A stretch of DNA of 64,000 bases from SHAN690 sp023262195 (lineage in GTDB: Bacteria; Bacteroidota; Bacteroidia; Flavobacteriales_G; Salibacteraceae), in the NCBI GenBank assembly GCA_038142005.1, contig JAYQJE010000003.1:391829-455828 (forward strand), written 5' to 3'. The translations under genes and the position numbers were made by a program. Within the stretch, counting starts at the first letter, position 1. Every line of letters starts with the position of its first letter. Below, piece after piece: positions 50,048-58,192 of the stretch. Below the pieces are notes generated by a model. The model saw nothing but the letters and a program-made list of their open reading frames with translations. It was not told the origin of the DNA and searched no databases.

Positions 50048-50347
50048 TCAATCTCCGAACCATCCAAACATCAGTCCAAAGCGACCTGTTGGTGAACTCA
50101 AGTCTTGGTTTGTCATGAATGGGTTATTGGCACCAAATACTGCTCTATAACCAGCCCCCACTTGGGCTTTCATAAAGGGCAAAACATTTAACTCAACGGT
50201 GGCTTCAGGTGCCAATATGAGAATTCCATCGCTAACGAGATTGATACCACTCTCGGTCACAGCACCTATACCACCCCAGCCAGCTCTGCTTCTTAATCCA
50301 AAATGGACCGCTCTCTCAGGCATAAAAATGTATCCAAACCAGAGGTA
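50048..50347 (-). pseudogene. Truncated C-terminus of an outer-membrane beta-barrel protein
   Basis: In-frame text from YLWFGYIFMPERAVHF through GAGYRAVFGANNPFMTNQDL to FGLMFGWFGD is the end of a small Bacteroidota barrel family (pattern of YIF.PE.AVHFG, G.GG.G., LELNVL.FMK...GAGYR). The family has ~100-150 more residues upstream, but here the sequence before YLWFG is already the hutH stop region. So the 5' half is gone, through a deletion or a misassembly next to hutH. The Met at 50323 is internal to the conserved text, so the stretch is not a small gene of its own. Confidence 0.6.
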
Positions 50348-50353
50348 AAAAAA

Positions 50354-51819
50354 TTAGCTCAGAAACTCGATTGTCTTCTGAATAAGCGGTTGCACTACCA
50401 CGTCATTTTCAATGAAAGGAACATGGGTTCGATAGTCTTTTCTAAGCGGCTCTAGTATTGGCGATGAATCGGCAGTACGAAAATCTCTGGCCTGAGCCGC
50501 TGTCAGCATTTCAATCGCCATAATCGACCGATAATTATTGAATACCCTGAGCGCCTTGGTAGCAGCGTTCGCACCCATACTCACGTGATCTTCTTGCCCA
50601 TTCGATGAATCGATGGTATCGATTGAAGCGGGTGTACAGAGCTGTTTATTCTGGCTTACGATGGATGCTGCAGCATACTGAGCAATCATCAACCCACTGT
50701 TGAGTCCAGGATTTGCAACCAAATAAGGTGGCAAACCCCGCTGCCCTGAAATGAGCTTATATGTTCTTCGTTCTGAGATGCTGCCAAGCTCAGCAATGGC
50801 GATGCACAGATAATCTAGGTTAATTGCCAGTGGCTGTCCATGAAAATTACCTGCAGAAATGATTTTGTCCTCACTGGCGATGAGTGTGGGGTTATCGGTA
50901 ACAGCGTTTATTTCTGTTTCAAAAACGGTTCGAATATGATCGATGGCATCGGCACTCGCCCCATGCACTTGTGGAATGCATCGAAACGAATAAGGGTCTT
51001 GGACATGCTTTTTGGTTGCTGCATTACCTCGCTGCCATCCAATAAATCGCGTATGGCCTTGGCTGCAGACAATTGTCCGGAGTGCGGCCTTACTGCGTGT
51101 ACAGCATGGTCAAAAGGCTCAATGCGTCCATCAAATGCTTCGAGCGATAACGCAGCAACTTTTAAGCCCACGCTTTGCCAGTGCTCCAATTGGTGCAAAA
51201 TGTAAACGCCATGCGCAGACATGAACTGAGTTCCATTCAGCAAAGCCAATCCTTCTTTGGCCCCAAGTGAAATAGGCTGAAGTCCCACATCAGCCAAGGC
51301 CTCCTGAGCTTGAACCCTTTTTGACTTATACCAAACCTCACCCAAACCGAGCAGTGGAAGACTCATATGTGCCAAAGGCGCCAAATCACCCGATGCACCA
51401 AGCGAACCTTGCTCAAACACTACAGGAATGATATTGTGATTAAATAAACTTATGAGCATCTCTACCGTTTCCAATCGCGCTCCTGAGTTACCCTTACTCA
51501 AGCCAATGATTTTTAGAAGCAGCATCAGCTTTACTATCTCCTTCGAAACGATGTCACCTATGCCACATGCATGCGACTTCACTAAGTTTTCTTGCAAAAG
51601 ACCCAACTCATCAGGACTGATTTCAACATCACACAAACTGCCGAATCCGGTATTTATACCGTAGATGGGTTGCTCAGATTTGGCGACAAACCGCTCTAAA
51701 AACTTACGACCATCCGTGATTCGTTTTATCAAATCATCCGATAAACCAATCTGATCTGCACCACTGGAAATTTCAAAAACCTCCCTTATCCCATATGTCT
51801 TGTGCTGAAGTCTAATCAT
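50354..51819 (-). CDS. hutH: Histidine ammonia-lyase (one frameshift)
   Basis: Deaminates histidine to urocanate. About 488 residues after T5 at 51009-51013 is read as T6 (KKHVQDPYSFRCIPQVHGA). The MIO cofactor triad Ala-Ser-Gly is in GSLGASGDLAPLAHM (~residue 140). Other markers: PIYGINTGFGSL at the N-terminus, SAHGVYILHQLEH, NFHGQPLAINLDYL, and SNGQEDHVSMGANAA near the C-terminus. The start ATG 51819 is chosen because the upstream in-frame TTG lies inside hisS; the start overlaps the hisS stop by 8 bp. hutU/hutI are not in the window, so a full pathway cannot be assessed. Confidence 0.95.
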
Positions 51820-53281
51820 GGTTTTGCGATTGATCGAATACAAATTCAACAAGGTGCTTTAATTCAACCTCGTTGTGCTCACCTGAGCGCATATCTTTAA
51901 CCGTAATTCGATTTTCTTCGATTTCCTTGCTTCCCAACAATCCAACGTACTTAAACCCTCTGGCATTGGCGTATTTCATCTGCTTGACCATTTTCACCGC
52001 ATCAGGGTAAACCTCAGCAGCGTAACCTGCTTCTCTCAGTTGTCTTGCAAGTTCCATGCTCTTGATGGCTTCATTGGCACCGAAATTTACAAACATCATG
52101 GTGCTTTGGTCTCCCATCGAATCTGGAAAGATGTTTAACTCCTCCATTAAGTCGTAAATACGATCAGCCCCAAAACTCACCCCTACACCACTCATTCCTT
52201 TCAATCCGAAAATCCCTGTAAGGTCATCATATCGACCACCGCCACATATGCTCGAAGGAAACTTAGCGTGACCAACCTCAATGATGGCCCCGGTATAATA
52301 ATTTAGCCCTCTAGCCAAAGTCAAATCGATGGTTACTTTTTCCTGCAAAGATGTGGGTAATGCCGCCAGGGTTGCGCGCATCTCCTCTACTCCACGCTGA
52401 GCATCTTCCACACCTGTGAGTGAACCGGAAAGCATTCTCAACAAGTTTTCTGGTTTTGCCTTTCTGCTGATATGGTCAAGCGCCTTTTTGACTCCATTTG
52501 CTGGCAAACCGCGTTCGATCATTTCTTTCTTAACCCCCTCTACACCGATCTTATCCAGTTTATCGATGGCGATGGTCATTTCCGTAAAGTGCTCTCTTAA
52601 GCCCGATGCTTGGGCAATGCCGCTTAATATTTTGCGGTTGTTAAGTCGAATTACAATATCTGGCAACCCCAACTTTACAAACACATCATCGATGATGGAT
52701 AGCAGTTCTGCTTCATTCAGCAATGAGTCGCTACCAATCACATCTACATCGCATTGATAAAATTCTCGATACCGACCTTTTTGTGGCCGATCGGCACGCC
52801 ATACGGGTTGAATCTGATACCGTTTGAACGGAAAACTCAGCTCATTCTGGTTTTGTACTACAAAACGAGCAAAGGGTACGGTAAGATCGTAACGCAATGC
52901 ACGATTTGAAAGCTCGCTCAATATTTCACGACCTTTATTTTTTGCATGCTCACCATTTTCGACATAATTCCCAAGAAAATGTGACCGCTCTTTATCTGAT
53001 TCGGCCGAAATCAAGCTTAACTGCTGAGGATCAAGTTTAATCTTATCGAGTAAGTCACTTGGATAATTGACTGGAGATAGAATCTTATAAATCAGCTTAT
53101 CCCCTTCTTCTCCATACTTACCCGTGAGGGTTTCTAAGTTTTCCATCGCAGGCGTTTCGATGGGCTGGTAGCCATATTTCTGAAACACAGATTGAGCAGT
53201 ATCAAAAATGAACTTGCGCTTTAAACTTTGAACTGGTAAAAAGTCTCTTGTGCCTTTGGGTATGGATGGTTTATTGGCCAT
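51812..53281 (-). CDS. hisS: Histidyl-tRNA synthetase
   Basis: Class II aminoacyl-tRNA synthetase of about 489 residues. Start chosen as ATG 53281 (MANKPSIPKGTRDFLP), since a TACATTTG box lies just in front of it; an in-frame ATG at 53332 would place the promoter inside the gene. Motif 1 begins KYGYQPIETPAMEN; motif 2 FKRYQIQPVWRADRPQKGRY with REFYQCDVDVIG; HisA signature LARGLNYYTG; motif 3 SSICGGGRYDDL and GVGVSFGADRIYDLM. The C-terminal anticodon domain has EVYPDAVKMVKQMKYANARG and KYVGLLGSKEIEEN. Frame intact; 3' end overlaps hutH. Confidence 0.96.
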   Translation of the reverse strand: MANKPSIPKGTRDFLPVQSLKRKFIFDTAQSVFQKYGYQPIETPAMENLETLTGKYGEEGDKLIYKILSPVNYPSDLLDKIKLDPQQLSLISAESDKERSHFLGNYVENGEHAKNKGREILSELSNRALRYDLTVPFARFVVQNQNELSFPFKRYQIQPVWRADRPQKGRYREFYQCDVDVIGSDSLLNEAELLSIIDDVFVKLGLPDIVIRLNNRKILSGIAQASGLREHFTEMTIAIDKLDKIGVEGVKKEMIERGLPANGVKKALDHISRKAKPENLLRMLSGSLTGVEDAQRGVEEMRATLAALPTSLQEKVTIDLTLARGLNYYTGAIIEVGHAKFPSSICGGGRYDDLTGIFGLKGMSGVGVSFGADRIYDLMEELNIFPDSMGDQSTMMFVNFGANEAIKSMELARQLREAGYAAEVYPDAVKMVKQMKYANARGFKYVGLLGSKEIEENRITVKDMRSGEHNEVELKHLVEFVFDQSQNHD

Positions 53282-53286
53282 GGCGG

Positions 53287-53294
53287 CAAATGTA
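53287..53294 (-). promoter_or_regulatory. TACATTTG -7 box for hisS
   Basis: Exact TAnnTTTG on the minus strand, 5 bp upstream of the ATG at 53281; no -33 TTG recognised. Confidence 0.45.
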
Positions 53295-53332
53295 TGTGTT
53301 ATGTATTCGAATTTTAGTGGATGATAAGGCAT

Positions 53333-53362
53333 AAAAAAGGCCCCATCAATATGGAGCCTTTA
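53333..53362 (-). terminator. Terminator after the DUF3332-like gene
   Basis: Minus strand: AAAGGCTCCAT pairs with ATGGGGCCTTT (one G-U) around ATTG, followed by TTT. It separates this gene from hisS. Confidence 0.75.
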
Positions 53363-53379
53363 TGAGAAAATCATTCGAA

Positions 53380-53904
53380 TTAAATGCGGACAACCTCTAA
53401 TGGCTTCGTTGAAATAATTTCCGAGCCATCTGCCGTATACACCTCGTATTGTAGATTTTGATCTTCATCTAATCCACGAAATGCGGTCAAAATATGTGAC
53501 TCCCCATCATGAACATAGCTCCAGCTTTGGTCATCTTCACAGAACTGTACCAGCGATTCTTCTAAAACCGTTTCTCCGGATAGTTTCTCAAACTTGAATT
53601 GATTCTTGGTCGCAGTGATCAAATATTGCTCTCCTTCATACATTACATACTGTTGCTCCATTTCACCTTCTTGCATGGCGAGTGGATTACTACCTGTCCA
53701 GAATTCAATAAGGTTTAGAATAGCCACATCTACCAGAATGCAGGCACTCCAAACTTGAAACGTACCACCTGCATACATTATTAGCGTACGAATAAAACGG
53801 CCTCCAAGGTCATCGCCACCAATTCCATCCACAAACCCGTGTGCTTTTGAAATTAATGCGAAAGAACCAAAACAGCCCGATTGGATCACTCCGATTCCCA
53901 GCAT
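53380..53904 (-). CDS. DUF3332-like lipoprotein (start uncertain)
   Basis: 174 residues from ATG 53904, with the lipobox-like GVIQSGC and the family text GSFALISKAHGFVDGIGGDDL, ILVDVAILNLIEFWTGSNPL. Upstream in-frame sequence (KNRLVSAFLIPF) would complete a normal lipoprotein signal peptide, but its only possible starts are rare codons (ATT/ATA) after an in-frame TGA. So either the annotated ATG is internal and the start codon was lost, or the start is non-canonical. The C-terminal half is a soluble beta domain (QYVMYEGEQYLITATKN). Function unknown. Confidence 0.7.
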   Translation of the reverse strand: MLGIGVIQSGCFGSFALISKAHGFVDGIGGDDLGGRFIRTLIMYAGGTFQVWSACILVDVAILNLIEFWTGSNPLAMQEGEMEQQYVMYEGEQYLITATKNQFKFEKLSGETVLEESLVQFCEDDQSWSYVHDGESHILTAFRGLDEDQNLQYEVYTADGSEIISTKPLEVVRI

Positions 53905-54016
53905 GAATGGTATTAAAAAGGCAGATACGAGTCGGTTTTTTATAATAAGTCAGATTTAAATGTTTTGGCGAAAATTAAAACAGAGCCCGTCAAAACAAAA
54001 ACCAACTTATGAACAC

Positions 54017-55705
54017 CTATACTGAGCCGAGCTTCTTGTAACGGATGCGCTTAGGCTGTTCATCGCCCATGCGCTTCTTTCGGTTTTCTTCGTAATCGCT
54101 GTAGCCACCCTCGAAGTAATAAACCTCACTGTTGCCTTCAAACGCTAGTATGTGCGTACAAACACGGTCTAAGAACCAACGGTCGTGGCTAATGATGACT
54201 GCACAACCTGCGAAGTTTTCTAAGGCCTCTTCGAGTGCTCTGAGGGTGTTGACATCTAAATCGTTGGTTGGCTCATCGAGCAGCAATACGTTGGCACCTT
54301 CTTTAAGTGTCATCGCTAAGTGTAAACGGTTGCGTTCACCACCCGAGAGCACCTTTACTTTCTTGCCTTGGTCGCTCCCGCCAAAATTGAATTTGGAAAC
54401 ATAGGCCCGAGCGTTAATCTCACGGCCACCCATTTCAATGATTTCTTGCCCACCGCTGATCACCTCATAGATTGATTTTTCAGGGTCAATTTCGGAATGT
54501 GCTTGATCTACGTAAGCGATTTTGACGGTTTCTCCAACCTTGAATGTTCCCGAATCAGGAGTCTCTTGGCCCATGATCATTCTGAACAAAGTGGTTTTAC
54601 CAGCACCGTTTGGACCAATAATACCAACGATTCCAGCTGGTGGCAAATTGAAATTCAAATTTTCATAAAGCAGCTTATCACCAAATGCTTTGCTCACGCC
54701 ACTAGCCTCAATTACATTGTTTCCGAGGCGTGGGCCTGGTGGGATATAAAGCTCCAGCTTTTCTTCTTTGGCCTTTTGCTCCTCGGCCAGCATCTTGTCA
54801 TAGTTGGCTAAACGCGCCTTGCTTTTTGACTGGCGTCCTTTTGGATTCATTCGAACCCATTCCAACTCGCGCTCTAGCGTTTTTTGTCGCTTGCTGGCTT
54901 GTTTGTCTTCCTGTGCTAATCGCTTTGCCTTTTGATCTAACCAAGAACTATAGTTACCCTTCCAAGGTATTCCTTCTCCGCGATCAAGTTCCAAAATCCA
55001 ACCGGCAACATTGTCTAAGAAATAGCGGTCGTGCGTGATCGCTATTACCGTTCCAGCATATTCTTGTAAGTGACGCTCTAGCCAATCTACCGATTCAGCA
55101 TCAAGGTGGTTGGTAGGCTCATCAAGGAGCAAAATATCGGGTTGTTGGATCAAAAGTCTACAAAGGGCCACTCGTCTGCGCTCTCCTCCGCTCAAGTTTT
55201 TGATGGGTGTGTCCCCACTAGGTGTGCGTAGCGCATCCATTGATCGCTCCAACTTAGAGTCGAGCTCCCAGGCACCAACAGCGTCAATTTTATCTTGTAA
55301 CTCACCTTGACGGGCCATGAGTTTTTCCATTTTATCTGGATTCTCATACACCTCGGGCAAACCAAAGTCATTGTTAATTTTTTCGTATTCCTCTAGTAGC
55401 GCAGTGATCTCACCGGCTCCTTCCCTCACTACTTCAAGTACAGTTTTGGAGTCGTCTAGCTGCGGCTCTTGCTCTAAATAGCCCACACTAAAACCTTGGG
55501 TAAAACTCAGATCTCCTATAAAGTCCTTATCTACTCCTGCGATGATCTTTAGGAGAGATGATTTGCCCGATCCGTTAAGACCAATGATGCCAATTTTGGC
55601 CCCATAGTAAAAGCTGAGATATATGTCCTTAAGGACAGTTTTACTAGGAGGATAGACTTTACTAACCCCTTGGAGAGAGAAAATGATGTTTTTACCTTCG
55701 GACAT
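54017..55705 (-). CDS. ettA: Energy-dependent translational throttle ATPase EttA
   Basis: ABC-F protein of 562 residues with two ATPase domains and no membrane segment. Domain 1: Walker A GLNGSGKSS, signature LSGGERRRVALCRLL, Walker B DILLLDEPTNHLD. The ~80-residue linker (KRLAQEDKQASKRQKTLERE with ELEWVRMNPKGRQSKSKARL) has the P-site tRNA interaction motif typical of EttA. Domain 2: Walker A GPNGAGKTTL, signature LSGGERNRLHLAMTL, Walker B NVLLLDEPTNDLD. The C-terminus YSDYEENRKKRMGDE is typical. It binds the ribosomal E site and regulates translation by ATP level. A TTTG/TAACTTCG promoter lies 25 bp upstream of the ATG. Confidence 0.97.
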   Translation of the reverse strand: MSEGKNIIFSLQGVSKVYPPSKTVLKDIYLSFYYGAKIGIIGLNGSGKSSLLKIIAGVDKDFIGDLSFTQGFSVGYLEQEPQLDDSKTVLEVVREGAGEITALLEEYEKINNDFGLPEVYENPDKMEKLMARQGELQDKIDAVGAWELDSKLERSMDALRTPSGDTPIKNLSGGERRRVALCRLLIQQPDILLLDEPTNHLDAESVDWLERHLQEYAGTVIAITHDRYFLDNVAGWILELDRGEGIPWKGNYSSWLDQKAKRLAQEDKQASKRQKTLERELEWVRMNPKGRQSKSKARLANYDKMLAEEQKAKEEKLELYIPPGPRLGNNVIEASGVSKAFGDKLLYENLNFNLPPAGIVGIIGPNGAGKTTLFRMIMGQETPDSGTFKVGETVKIAYVDQAHSEIDPEKSIYEVISGGQEIIEMGGREINARAYVSKFNFGGSDQGKKVKVLSGGERNRLHLAMTLKEGANVLLLDEPTNDLDVNTLRALEEALENFAGCAVIISHDRWFLDRVCTHILAFEGNSEVYYFEGGYSDYEENRKKRMGDEQPKRIRYKKLGSV

Positions 55706-55729
55706 ACGTTGATTATATTAATACGTGAA

Positions 55730-55759
55730 CGAAGTTAACAAAGCATGATTCCGATCAAA
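55730..55759 (-). promoter_or_regulatory. Promoter for ettA
   Basis: Minus strand: TTTG (55759-55756) - 18 bp - TAACTTCG (55737-55730), then ATG 55705. A good match to the -33/-7 consensus with the TTCG variant. Confidence 0.5.
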
Positions 55760-55773
55760 TAAGAAAAAATGTG

Positions 55774-56061
55774 CTAATCCATTCCATTATTTACCACCCA
55801 GCGCATCAGACCCGCAAGGTTGGCCGCACCCACTTTCTTGACGATATTAGACCGATGGCTTTCGACCGTATGCCCACTCAAATTCAGCTTATCGGCAATT
55901 TATTTGGTGCTCATTTCATAGTACAAAAGCTTGATTATTTCCGTCTCTCTGTGCGATAAATCTTGGAATAAGGAACTACTCGCTACCTACAGCGTTTGCG
56001 TTGAGACCATGTACATTTCCACGTCCACTGGCAACGGATCATAATCAAAATAGGTGTTAAG
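55774..56061 (-). pseudogene. LuxR-type helix-turn-helix relic with in-frame stops
   Basis: On the minus strand the C-terminal DNA-binding domain of a LuxR/NarL regulator is readable in one frame: LSHRETEIIKLLYYEMSTK, stop (TAA 55900-55902) in place of the conserved Glu, then IADKLNLSGHTVESHRSNIV and KKVGAANLAGLMRW to the natural TAG at 55774. Further upstream the frame has TAG at 55987-55989 and another at 56062-56064, with linker-like text (YFDYDPLPVDVEMY) between. No start codon or receiver domain remains. Because the frame is continuous and disrupted only by substitutions, this is decay rather than an indel error. Confidence 0.75.
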
Positions 56062-56181
56062 CTAAGCATTTTCTGCTCAGTAGATATTTTACATTCGTCT
56101 TTAAATTATCTCTCCTTAGAGCGCCTGATGAATATTTATTTACAGACTACATCACCCCATATATAGAGTCCAACCTATTCA

Positions 56182-56871
56182 TCAAGCAACCATACCCCAA
56201 TCGCCATTGTGGTTTTGACTCAATTCCTCTGCCCTAAGAAGGTCTAATCTGCCACCAGCTTTGTCGCCAAGAGAGAGTCTAAATGCTCCGCGTTTTTGAT
56301 ATGCTTGTGCATTGCTCGGATCTAACCTCAAGGCAGTATTCAAGTCGGTCATGGCTTTGTGATCCACATCCAAAAGGCGGTAAACTTCTGCGCGCTTCAA
56401 ATAAAACTTTGAAACCTTGGCTTGCATTTTTATGGCATCGGATAGATCTGCCAACGCCCCGCTCAAATTATTCAATTTGATGCGCACCACGGCCCTTCGA
56501 TACCTGTGCATGGCATTGTCGCCATCAAGCTTGATTAACTTGCCAAAGTAGCGTTCAGATATGTGATACTTTCTGTCTCGAAGCGCCTTATAAGCAATTT
56601 CTTCCACGCGCTTGATCCACGACTGCACATGTTCGTTTTTGACATAGTTAAGCAGCGATTCATCCTTTACTATCAACTGCCCATTAGAATTCACGAGCAT
56701 CAAGTAGGCTTCTTTGCAAGGGATGTCAAGTTGGTTTCGCCAATCATCTCCATTTATGTAGCTTGACCAAACGGCTTTGCTTTGGCGGATTACTTCTTGC
56801 CATGCGGCATCACTATAATTAAGTGGTCGGTGAAAGGAGTGTAGAAAACTGTTTAATTCATTTGCGCTCAT
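56182..56871 (-). CDS. TPR-repeat protein
   Basis: 229 residues; no signal peptide and therefore cytoplasmic. The C-terminal half shows about three TPR units (YFGKLIKLDGDNAMHRYRRAV, SGALADLSDAIKMQAKVSKF and VYRLLDVDHKAMTDLNTALR, YQKRGAFRLSLGDKAGGRLDL). The N-terminal ~100 residues (SFHRPLNYSDAAWQEVIRQS) are of unknown nature. No neighbour on the same strand suggests a partner; the LuxR relic lies just downstream. Scaffold or adaptor function is a guess. Confidence 0.75.
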   Translation of the reverse strand: MSANELNSFLHSFHRPLNYSDAAWQEVIRQSKAVWSSYINGDDWRNQLDIPCKEAYLMLVNSNGQLIVKDESLLNYVKNEHVQSWIKRVEEIAYKALRDRKYHISERYFGKLIKLDGDNAMHRYRRAVVRIKLNNLSGALADLSDAIKMQAKVSKFYLKRAEVYRLLDVDHKAMTDLNTALRLDPSNAQAYQKRGAFRLSLGDKAGGRLDLLRAEELSQNHNGDWGMVA

Positions 56872-56953
56872 AGTACTCAGATTTTAATTGGTTTTTTAAT
56901 TAATCTGAGATCAAAGCTCAAGTGGCTCAACGTAATCTATTTACGTTCAAAAA

Positions 56954-57672
56954 TTATTTCACTGTTTTTCCTGCATACATCAGAAATACCGTGGGTTTGC
57001 GATCGATACTTATTTTAATCTTTTTCATTTCCACTACCGTTTTACTCACAATGGATTGATCTGGAGCCGTAAGATTTGTGGCCAAACATATGCGCGTATT
57101 TTTATTTAGCGATTGAAGCATTTTATCCTTCAGCTTTTCATTTCGAAAGGGGTTTCAATGAAAATTTGTGTCACGTTGTGCTGCATAGACTCTGCCTCCA
57201 GTCTTTTAAGTTCCTTGATTAGCTCGCCACTTTCCTTCGGTAAGTAACCGTGAAATGAAAATCGTTGACCATTCATTCCTGCAGCCATTAGCGCGAGCAA
57301 GATAGAAGAAGGACCAATGAGCGGAACCACCTCTATGCCTCGAGCATGTGCTGCCGCTATGACTCCACCGCCCGGGTCGGCCACGCCAGGAACCCCTGCC
57401 TCAGACAAGAGCCCACAATTAAACCCATTCGTACAAGGATCTAGCAAAGCGTTATAGTCTTCAGATTCGTGCTTGTTTAACTCCGCAATTTGCACCGAAG
57501 CCATGGCCTTGACAAAACCAATGGACTTAAGGTAGGCACGTGCGGTTTTTGCCCGCTCTGCGATGAAATAATCCAAGGCATTGATTTGCTTCAAAGTATC
57601 TGGAGGTAGCATTGCTGAAGCGTTGGTTGCTCCAATGCCTACTGGCACCAATAATAGCTTACCGCGCTTCAT
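56954..57672 (-). CDS. Tetrapyrrole-methylase fold SAM-dependent methyltransferase, RsmI-like (one frameshift)
   Basis: About 239 residues when one base is added near 57143-57147 (ETPFRNEKLKDKML). The printed ORF ends at 57130; the frame with the rest of the protein ends at 56954-56956 (KPTVFLMYAGKTVK). Features: LLLVPVGIGATNASAMLPPD, LDYFIAERAKTARAYLKSIG, LLSEAGVPGVADPGGGVIA (SAM site), VVPLIGPSSILLALMAAGMN, FSFHGYLPKESGE and TQIFIETPF. The RsmI family 2'-O-methylates C1402 of 16S rRNA; this Bacteroidota branch is shorter and annotated only as SAM-dependent methyltransferase. It overlaps the phosphatase gene by 14 bp. Confidence 0.88.
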
Positions 57673-58129
57673 TGCTAATCTCACCAAGGATTTTTTCAGC
57701 AGATGCGCTTAGCATGTCAAACACTTGCACAAAGCCCCTGTCTCCACCGAAGTATGGATCTGGGACCGAGGCATCTTTGCCAGGATAAATTGAATTTAAT
57801 ACCATTTCGACTTTGCCTCTATCCTCATCAGTCTCTGCCAAGGCCAAAACATCATTTAAGTTGGACTCATCCATGACATAAATACGATCAAAACGCTTGA
57901 AATCCTCTACGGAGAATTGACGCGCCCTTAAATCGCTAATATCACTTCCCATATCCACCATGCAAGACTGTGCACGTTTGTCAGGCGATTCACCAACATG
58001 CCAACCACCCGTGCCACAAGAATCAAATTCAATAGTTAAACCAAGCGTCTCAGCCTTGTCCCTAAATATTCCTTCTGCCATTGGCGAACGACAGATATTA
58101 CCCAAACACACAAAAAGAATCTTCGTCAT
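57659..58129 (-). CDS. Low-molecular-weight protein tyrosine phosphatase
   Basis: 156 residues from ATG 58129 (MTKILFVCLGNICRSPMAEG). The P-loop C(X)5R(S/T) is VCLGNICRS at the N-terminus, with the general acid in the DPYFGG loop (near residue 130) and the conserved SCGTGGWHVGE. It dephosphorylates phosphotyrosine proteins or arginine-phosphate groups; the partner is unknown. Upstream in-frame ATG 58192 would reach into the dnaA terminator, so it is not used. Stop overlaps the start of the RsmI-like gene; the pair dnaA / phosphatase / RsmI-like is common in Bacteroidota. Confidence 0.93.
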   Translation of the reverse strand: MTKILFVCLGNICRSPMAEGIFRDKAETLGLTIEFDSCGTGGWHVGESPDKRAQSCMVDMGSDISDLRARQFSVEDFKRFDRIYVMDESNLNDVLALAETDEDRGKVEMVLNSIYPGKDASVPDPYFGGDRGFVQVFDMLSASAEKILGEISNEAR

Positions 58130-58143
58130 ACTTATTGTTCCAT

Positions 58144-58173
58144 AAAAAAGCCCAACTGAATCAATTGGGCTTT
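58144..58173 (-). terminator. Terminator after dnaA
   Basis: Minus strand: AAAGCCCAA pairs with TTGGGCTTT across a short loop (TTGATTCAG), followed by TTT and an A-rich complement on plus, so it could work in both directions. Confidence 0.85.
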
Positions 58174-58192
58174 CATTTCTTATCAAAGGCAA

